Assembly: GCA_009782405.1 (NCBI GenBank)
Contig: WRJC01000018.1
Span: 1-64,000 of the forward strand
Source: Oscillospiraceae bacterium
GTDB taxonomy: Bacteria; Bacillota_A; Clostridia; Oscillospirales; WRJC01
Reading direction: 5' to 3'
DNA: 64,000 bases
Below, piece after piece: positions 59,720-64,000 of the stretch. The notes below the pieces were generated by a model that saw nothing but the letters and a program-made list of their open reading frames with translations, was not told the DNA's origin and did no database searches. Position 1 is the stretch's first letter; every line of letters starts with the position of its first letter. The position numbers were made by a program, and so were the translations under genes.

Positions 59720-60583
59720 CTAAGCTTTGTTGTCAGAGCCAAAAAGCAGCAATTTTTCTTTCACTGTGGTTTTTACCGCTTCGAATCCGGGAAGCAAAAG
59801 TTTTCTGGGATCAAAACCCTTTTTTTCTTTGTCTTTGCCTTCTTCTATGTATTTTCGCGTAGCGGCGGCAAACGAAAGCTGGCATTCCGTATTCACGTTT
59901 ATTTTTGAAACGCCGATGCCTATCGCTTTTTTTATCATGTTTTCCGGTATTCCGGTCCCCCCGTGCAAAACAAGCGGGATTTGGTTTGTCGCGCTGTGTA
60001 TTTTTTCGAGCGCTTCAAAATCCAAACCTTTCCATTCCGGCGGATATACCCCGTGGATATTGCCGATTCCGGCAGCTAAGATATCGATTCCCAAAGAAGC
60101 GATCTGGGCGCATTGCTCCGGATCGGCCACTTCGCCCATTCCCACTTTTCCGTCTTCTTCGCCGCCGATGCTCCCGACTTCGGCTTCTATGGAAAGATTG
60201 TTTTCATGCGCTTTTTTTACGAGTTCTTTTGTTTTTTCGATGTTTTCCGCGATGGGGAAATGGCTGCCGTCGAACATTATGCTGGTAAATCCTGCTTCTA
60301 TGCAGCGCAACGCTTCTTCGTATGAACCGTGGTCCAAATGCAAAGCCACAGGCACGGAAATTTTGAGCGAGGCGTCCATCGCCTTGACCATGGCGACCAC
60401 GGTGGAAAAGCCTGTCATGTATTTCGCCGCGCTCCCGGATACGCCGAGTATGACGGGGGATTTCAATTCATCGGCGGTCAACAGGATCGCTTTTGTCCAT
60501 TCCAGATTGTTGATATTGATTTGCGCCACTGCATAACGGCCGTTTCTTGCCTTTTTGGTCATTTCGATAACATTTGCGAGCAT
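59720..60583 (-). CDS. fba: Class II fructose-bisphosphate aldolase
   Basis: This 287-residue zinc aldolase interconverts fructose-1,6-bisphosphate and two triose phosphates, or a related sugar such as tagatose bisphosphate. Motifs are YAVAQININNLEWTKAIL, VALHLDHGSYEEALRCIEAGFTSIMFDGSH with the zinc-binding His pair and catalytic Asp, EAEVGSIGG, GNIHGVYP and LHGGTGIPENMIKKAI. The ATG at 60583 follows AGGAGG. It lies 23 bases after the synthetase gene and precedes solute-binding paralog 4. It has the length of the main class II type; whether substrate is fructose or tagatose is not clear. Confidence 0.91.
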   Translation of the reverse strand: MLANVIEMTKKARNGRYAVAQININNLEWTKAILLTADELKSPVILGVSGSAAKYMTGFSTVVAMVKAMDASLKISVPVALHLDHGSYEEALRCIEAGFTSIMFDGSHFPIAENIEKTKELVKKAHENNLSIEAEVGSIGGEEDGKVGMGEVADPEQCAQIASLGIDILAAGIGNIHGVYPPEWKGLDFEALEKIHSATNQIPLVLHGGTGIPENMIKKAIGIGVSKINVNTECQLSFAAATRKYIEEGKDKEKKGFDPRKLLLPGFEAVKTTVKEKLLLFGSDNKA

Positions 60584-60606
60584 TTTTGTGATCCTCCTAA
60601 ATTATT

Positions 60607-62427
60607 TTATTGAAAATATGCCTTGTGCCAAACTAAAAACGAATATACCGTGTAAAGTTTGCGCCCGTTGTTTTTTTTGCCTTTGAAGTGTTCGTCCAAC
60701 AATGAAAGCAGTTTTTCCCGGACAAAAAATTCCCGGACGAAATCTTCTTCGAACATATTTTTGAGTATATTTCTGTATTTTTCTTCTTTCAGCCAAAATC
60801 TGAAAGGTACGGGAAAACCGAGTTTTTTCCGCTTGGCCCATTCTTCGGGAATGGTTTTGTTTGCAACTTTCCGAAATATCCATTTTGTGACTTTGTTTTT
60901 TATCAAATATTTCCCCGGGATTTTTGAGGCTTCCAAAAACACATCTTTATCCAATATCGGGGCGCGGGCCTCGATGGAGTTCGCCGTTGTCATTCTATCG
61001 GCTTTGAGCAATATGTCGTTTGGCAACCAAAGAAACAAATCCAAATATGACTTTTTGATGAGGTCGCTTTTATCTTTCACTTGTTCAAAATACGGTTTGG
61101 TAACATCTCTGTAGCTCATTTCGTTTTTGTAGGTTTCGCTCAAAATGCCGTTTGCTTCATCATCGTCCATGATAAACGCCTGCCCGATGTAGTAATCTTC
61201 CACTTTTTGTCCGTATTTTGCCAGCGTGCCCCGTCCTTTGAAATCCGGCAGCGATTTTGCGATTTTACCCAAAAATTTTCTGAACCCAAAAGGGAGCTTC
61301 GAATATATTTTGGAAAATCGCGATTCGGCAAAAGGCAAATAGCCCGAAAAAAATTCATCCGAACCTTCGCCTGTAAGCGCCGCTTTCACGTGGCCCGCCG
61401 CCATCTGCGAAAGGTAATACAGCGGAACGCCGGACAAATTCGCATAAGGTTCGTCGCAAAGGTATTGAACCGTGGGCAAAATATCAAAAAATTCATCCGG
61501 GGAAATGATTTTTTTGTAGTTTTCCAAACCGAGCATATCTGAAAGCTGTTTGGCGTATATTGATTCGTCGAAACCGTCTGCGGCAAAACCGACCGAAAAG
61601 GTTTTTAGGGGTTTTGCCACCGAAGCGATGAAACTCGAATCCACCCCTCCGGACAAAAATCCCGCTACTTCGATTTCGCCGTTTTTATGCAATTCTATCG
61701 ATTTTTTAAGCGTATTTTCCAAAATTTCCTCAAATACACCGAGAGGTTTTTTTGATGATTGGTATTCAATGTCAAAATAGCGCGTAATTTTCAAATCTTT
61801 GTTTTTGTAAGTAAAATAACAGCCTTGTTGCAATTTGAACACATTTTTGAAAAATGTTTCTTCCAAAACGGAATACTGGAATATCAAATACATTTTCAAC
61901 GCGTTTTTGTTGATTTCCTTTTTTATCTTTGGGTAAACCAAAAGGCTTTTTATTTCCGAACCGAACAAAAACATATCGCCGCCTTTGCAATAATAGAAAG
62001 GCTTGACCCCGAAATGATCCCTCGCGCCAAACAGATCGCGCGTATTTTTGTCGTATATGACGAAAGCAAATGTCCCCCTGAGTTTTGCTGTTATCCCGGC
62101 CTCGTGCCGCTCATAGCCGTGCAGCACGGTTTCGGCGTCCGACGATCCGGAAAATTCATGGCCGGCTTCGAGAAGCTCGTTTCTTATTTCTTTTGAGTTG
62201 TATATCCTGCCATCGAAAAAAATGACGAGATTTTTGTTTTCGTTGTACGCGAGCCGGTTTTCGTCATCCGGCGTAACCGCAAAAAACCTAGCCCCGGCTG
62301 CAAAGGCGCCATCGAAAAAATATTCTGCGCCCTGATTTCCCCTGTGGGCTATTTTATCGGCCATTTGTTTTATCAAGCTGTCTTTTTCTTCGGCTCCTTC
62401 GTCGAAAAATCCGACAAATCCGCTCAT
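60607..62427 (-). CDS. Asparagine synthase family protein with degenerate glutaminase site
   Basis: This 606-residue protein is built like AsnB: an N-terminal glutamine amidotransferase domain and a C-terminal synthetase domain. The synthetase keeps the PP-loop LSGGVDSS, TGEGSDEFF and the K/R-rich end. The glutaminase half has lost key residues: position 2 is Ser (AGC codon) instead of the nucleophile Cys; where AsnB has N-G-E-I-Y-N the sequence is D72-G73-R74-I-Y-N. Arg47 and Asp97 remain. So it should use free ammonia, or not act as a glutaminase. It overlaps MurE upstream by four bases (ATGA), with GGGGAG upstream, so the two are coupled. Roles in asparagine or cell-wall amide formation are both possible. 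Confidence 0.85.
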   Translation of the reverse strand: MSGFVGFFDEGAEEKDSLIKQMADKIAHRGNQGAEYFFDGAFAAGARFFAVTPDDENRLAYNENKNLVIFFDGRIYNSKEIRNELLEAGHEFSGSSDAETVLHGYERHEAGITAKLRGTFAFVIYDKNTRDLFGARDHFGVKPFYYCKGGDMFLFGSEIKSLLVYPKIKKEINKNALKMYLIFQYSVLEETFFKNVFKLQQGCYFTYKNKDLKITRYFDIEYQSSKKPLGVFEEILENTLKKSIELHKNGEIEVAGFLSGGVDSSFIASVAKPLKTFSVGFAADGFDESIYAKQLSDMLGLENYKKIISPDEFFDILPTVQYLCDEPYANLSGVPLYYLSQMAAGHVKAALTGEGSDEFFSGYLPFAESRFSKIYSKLPFGFRKFLGKIAKSLPDFKGRGTLAKYGQKVEDYYIGQAFIMDDDEANGILSETYKNEMSYRDVTKPYFEQVKDKSDLIKKSYLDLFLWLPNDILLKADRMTTANSIEARAPILDKDVFLEASKIPGKYLIKNKVTKWIFRKVANKTIPEEWAKRKKLGFPVPFRFWLKEEKYRNILKNMFEEDFVREFFVREKLLSLLDEHFKGKKNNGRKLYTVYSFLVWHKAYFQ

Positions 62428-63935
62428 TTTCTCCCCTCGCTTTCAAATAGGAAATTTTTGGCTATGGTTAAATCCGATTCGTAAAATTCAAATTTTCCCT
62501 TGATTTTTTGGTAATTTTCCCCGCCCTTGGCCAAAAGCGCCACCACGTCGCCGGGCTTCGCCCCGGCTATCGCCTTTTTTGCCGCTTCGGCCCTGTCGGC
62601 GACCACTTCGTAAGGAGTATCTGTCATATATCCCGCGATTTCAGCGCATATGGCCTCTACATCCTCAAATTGCGGGTCTTCTGCGGTCAAATAAATATAA
62701 TCCGAATTTTTGCCGACCACATCGGCGAAATCCTTGCGGCGCCTGTACGCTTTTTCCCCCGGCGCTCCGCCGACCGATATTATCTTTTGGCCCGGATAAT
62801 CGGATTTTATCGATTCATACAATTTTGTAAAACTCAAAAGGTTGTGCGCGTAATCTACGATTACGGTGATTCCATTTTTTTCGAATACATTCATCCTTCC
62901 GGGAATTTCCGTTTTCAAAAGCCCGTTTTTAATGTCTTGGTCGTCGATTCCGAGCGTTTTGCACATTGTTATTGCCGCCGCCGCGTTTTCGACGTTGAAC
63001 AAACCCGGGATTTTTATCGCGAATTTGGCGCAATAATCTGTTTTTTCGTTTTTTATGCGAAAAGTCAGATTTTCATTTTCTTTTTTGACGTCATAATAAT
63101 AGTAGTGGCACAAACCTTTTGATTTTTCGCTGCCGAAAAGAGTTATTTGCTTCAAGGTTTCGGAGCTTTGAGCCGCCCGGAGAACTTTTTCGAAATAGTC
63201 TGTTTCGCAGTTTATCGCGATGTTCGCGCAATTTTTCATAAATTTCAGCTTGCACTCCAAATAATCCTCAAAATTTTCGTGTTCGGCGGGGCTTATGTGA
63301 TCTTCGGAGATGTTCATGAATATGCCGTTTTCGAATTTTATTCCATATACGCGATCCAATTTATATGCCTGCGAAGTGACTTCCATCGTAAAATATTTTA
63401 TTCCGTTCTGTTTCGCTTCATAAAAAAATTTTTGCAGATCCCTTGGTTCCGGAGTGCCGTTATGGGATTCTTCGCTGCGGACCCCGGTGTAGGTTTCTAT
63501 GGTGGAGATAAACCCTGTTTTGGATTTTTTATATTCGTCGAAAATATTTTTCAAGAAATAGGCCACCGTGGTCTTGCCTTTTGTGCCGGTTATGCCCACC
63601 AATTCGAGGTTTTTGTAAGGGTAACCGTAGTAAAACGGCGCGATTAGCGCGATGGCGCGGCGAATATTGTTTGTTATTATATAATTGCTTTCCCCCACAT
63701 CGTATTTTTTTTCGGAAAGATAGCAAACCGCGCCTTTTTGCATGGCTTCAAACGCATATTCCGCTTTGAAGCGCGACCCTTTGCAAAAAAACAGCGTGTC
63801 TTTTGCTATGTCCTGCGAAGTGTGGGATATATACCCGATTTTTGCTTCCGGGTCTTTTATGCTGTATTCGCCCAAAATCCCGTTTTGCGACAGGAGTTCG
63901 ACGATTTGTCTGTAATTGATTTTTGGTTTATCCAT
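62424..63935 (-). CDS. Mur ligase of the MurE type, non-DAP motif
   Basis: This 503-residue ligase adds the third residue to UDP-MurNAc-dipeptide, by fold. It has the ATP site GITGTKGKTTVAYFL, the carbamylated-Lys region NISEDHISPAEHENFEDYLECKLKF, and the C-terminal DYAHNLLSFTK. Where DAP-adding MurE have DNPR, here the sequence is E419-D420-P421-Q422, closer to the D(D/N)P(N/A) of lysine-adding enzymes; the ISEDHI-PxEH block is also reminiscent of the lysine-adding MurE clade. It heads an operon with the AsnB-like protein. Start ATG 63935 has only weak GGGG upstream. The substrate may therefore be lysine or another diamino acid; a second ligase elsewhere is also possible. Confidence 0.87.
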   Translation of the reverse strand: MDKPKINYRQIVELLSQNGILGEYSIKDPEAKIGYISHTSQDIAKDTLFFCKGSRFKAEYAFEAMQKGAVCYLSEKKYDVGESNYIITNNIRRAIALIAPFYYGYPYKNLELVGITGTKGKTTVAYFLKNIFDEYKKSKTGFISTIETYTGVRSEESHNGTPEPRDLQKFFYEAKQNGIKYFTMEVTSQAYKLDRVYGIKFENGIFMNISEDHISPAEHENFEDYLECKLKFMKNCANIAINCETDYFEKVLRAAQSSETLKQITLFGSEKSKGLCHYYYYDVKKENENLTFRIKNEKTDYCAKFAIKIPGLFNVENAAAAITMCKTLGIDDQDIKNGLLKTEIPGRMNVFEKNGITVIVDYAHNLLSFTKLYESIKSDYPGQKIISVGGAPGEKAYRRRKDFADVVGKNSDYIYLTAEDPQFEDVEAICAEIAGYMTDTPYEVVADRAEAAKKAIAGAKPGDVVALLAKGGENYQKIKGKFEFYESDLTIAKNFLFESEGRK

Positions 63936-64000
63936 TAAAATTACCCCGATATGTCATATTTTGTTAACAGACATACAATATAATATGAGGTATGAAAATT
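63936..64000. other. Window end upstream of MurE
   Basis: The last 65 bases lie before MurE on the minus strand. A TATAAT at 63979-63984 followed by GAGG and an ATG at 63992 could be the start of a plus-strand gene, but no -35 at proper distance was seen and only three codons remain in the window. Confidence 0.25.

Noticed and set aside
60607..63935. Cyanophycin synthetase or its export system
   Set aside because: A Mur ligase and an exporter with DUF1854 occur in the window, but the ligase is a stand-alone MurE type without an ATP-grasp domain, and the exporter lies about 57 kb away.
1..64000. CRISPR arrays, transposases, phage genes, tRNA or rRNA genes
   Set aside because: No regularly spaced repeats, transposase motifs, integrases or RNA gene signatures were recognised on reading both strands.
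63979..64000. Plus-strand gene start at the window edge
   Set aside because: TATAAT, GAGG and ATG are suggestive, but there is no -35 at proper distance and only a few codons are visible.

Overview
The window looks like a chromosomal segment of an anaerobic Gram-positive bacterium of the class Clostridia, probably an uncultured gut or sediment lineage. The evidence is a Firmicutes-type yloC-remA-gmk-rpoZ-priA-def-fmt-rsmB-rlmN-prpC-prkC-rsgA-thiN gene order, a PASTA-domain kinase, sigma-A promoters with extended -10 boxes, AGGAGG-type ribosome binding sites, a sodium-pumping biotin decarboxylase cluster, and many lipoproteins with Gram-positive style signal peptides. Base composition is moderate, with heavy use of ATA for isoleucine and AAA for lysine. 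I see no phage, insertion sequence, CRISPR array, rRNA or tRNA, and no gene-free stretch longer than 300 bases.

Layout. (1) 1-3564: a two-subunit ABC exporter. The first subunit is cut by the window edge, a DUF1854 protein sits between the two, and the second subunit carries an N-terminal extension with a zinc ribbon. (2) 3598-7138: pyridoxamine kinase, Na/phosphate cotransporter with a PhoU tail, and diaminopimelate dehydrogenase, ending at a perfect hairpin facing a Gfo/Idh/MocA oxidoreductase. (3) 7204-15418: a TGS-less threonyl-tRNA synthetase, then three strong promoters packed into about 320 bp, a 39-codon membrane peptide that resembles a bare sortase signal, and the str operon (L7Ae-like, S12, S7, EF-G, EF-Tu), here without rpoBC in front. 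(4) 15429-30525: an accessory block, mostly on the minus strand, with three related solute-binding lipoproteins, two URO-D-fold proteins, a giant FG-GAP lipoprotein, a GNAT and an AAA/PD-(D/E)XK protein. Plus-strand pgk and a ZnuCB-like metal transporter lie inside it. (5) 30696-35656: carboxyltransferase, delta-like subunit, biotin carrier, OadB-type sodium pump and a second (OadA-type) carboxyltransferase. (6) 35736-41205, minus strand: two lipoproteins (one YerB/DUF3048), a membrane protein, a J-domain protein with a cysteine-rich tail, DUF5685 and a metallo-beta-lactamase-fold hydrolase. (7) 41467-58145, plus strand: the housekeeping operon listed above, plus mutS2, a double GNAT and a YfcE-like phosphodiesterase. 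(8) 58165-63935, minus strand: MurE, a synthetase of the AsnB family, fructose-bisphosphate aldolase and a fourth solute-binding lipoprotein.

How the genes relate. The most unusual material is (a) four paralogous solute-binding lipoproteins with a calcium-loop-like motif and no permease nearby, two of which flank a URO-D-fold gene in one operon; (b) an AsnB whose glutaminase nucleophile Cys2 is Ser and which lacks other glutamine-binding residues, translationally coupled to a MurE that lacks the meso-DAP-specific DNPR motif; (c) the mixed methylmalonyl-CoA/oxaloacetate decarboxylase cluster, in which two carboxyltransferases appear to share one biotin carrier and one sodium pump; (d) the DUF1854 exporter; and (e) the 39-residue sortase-signal-like peptide. 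Assignments rest on reading the translated sequences; no database search was run.
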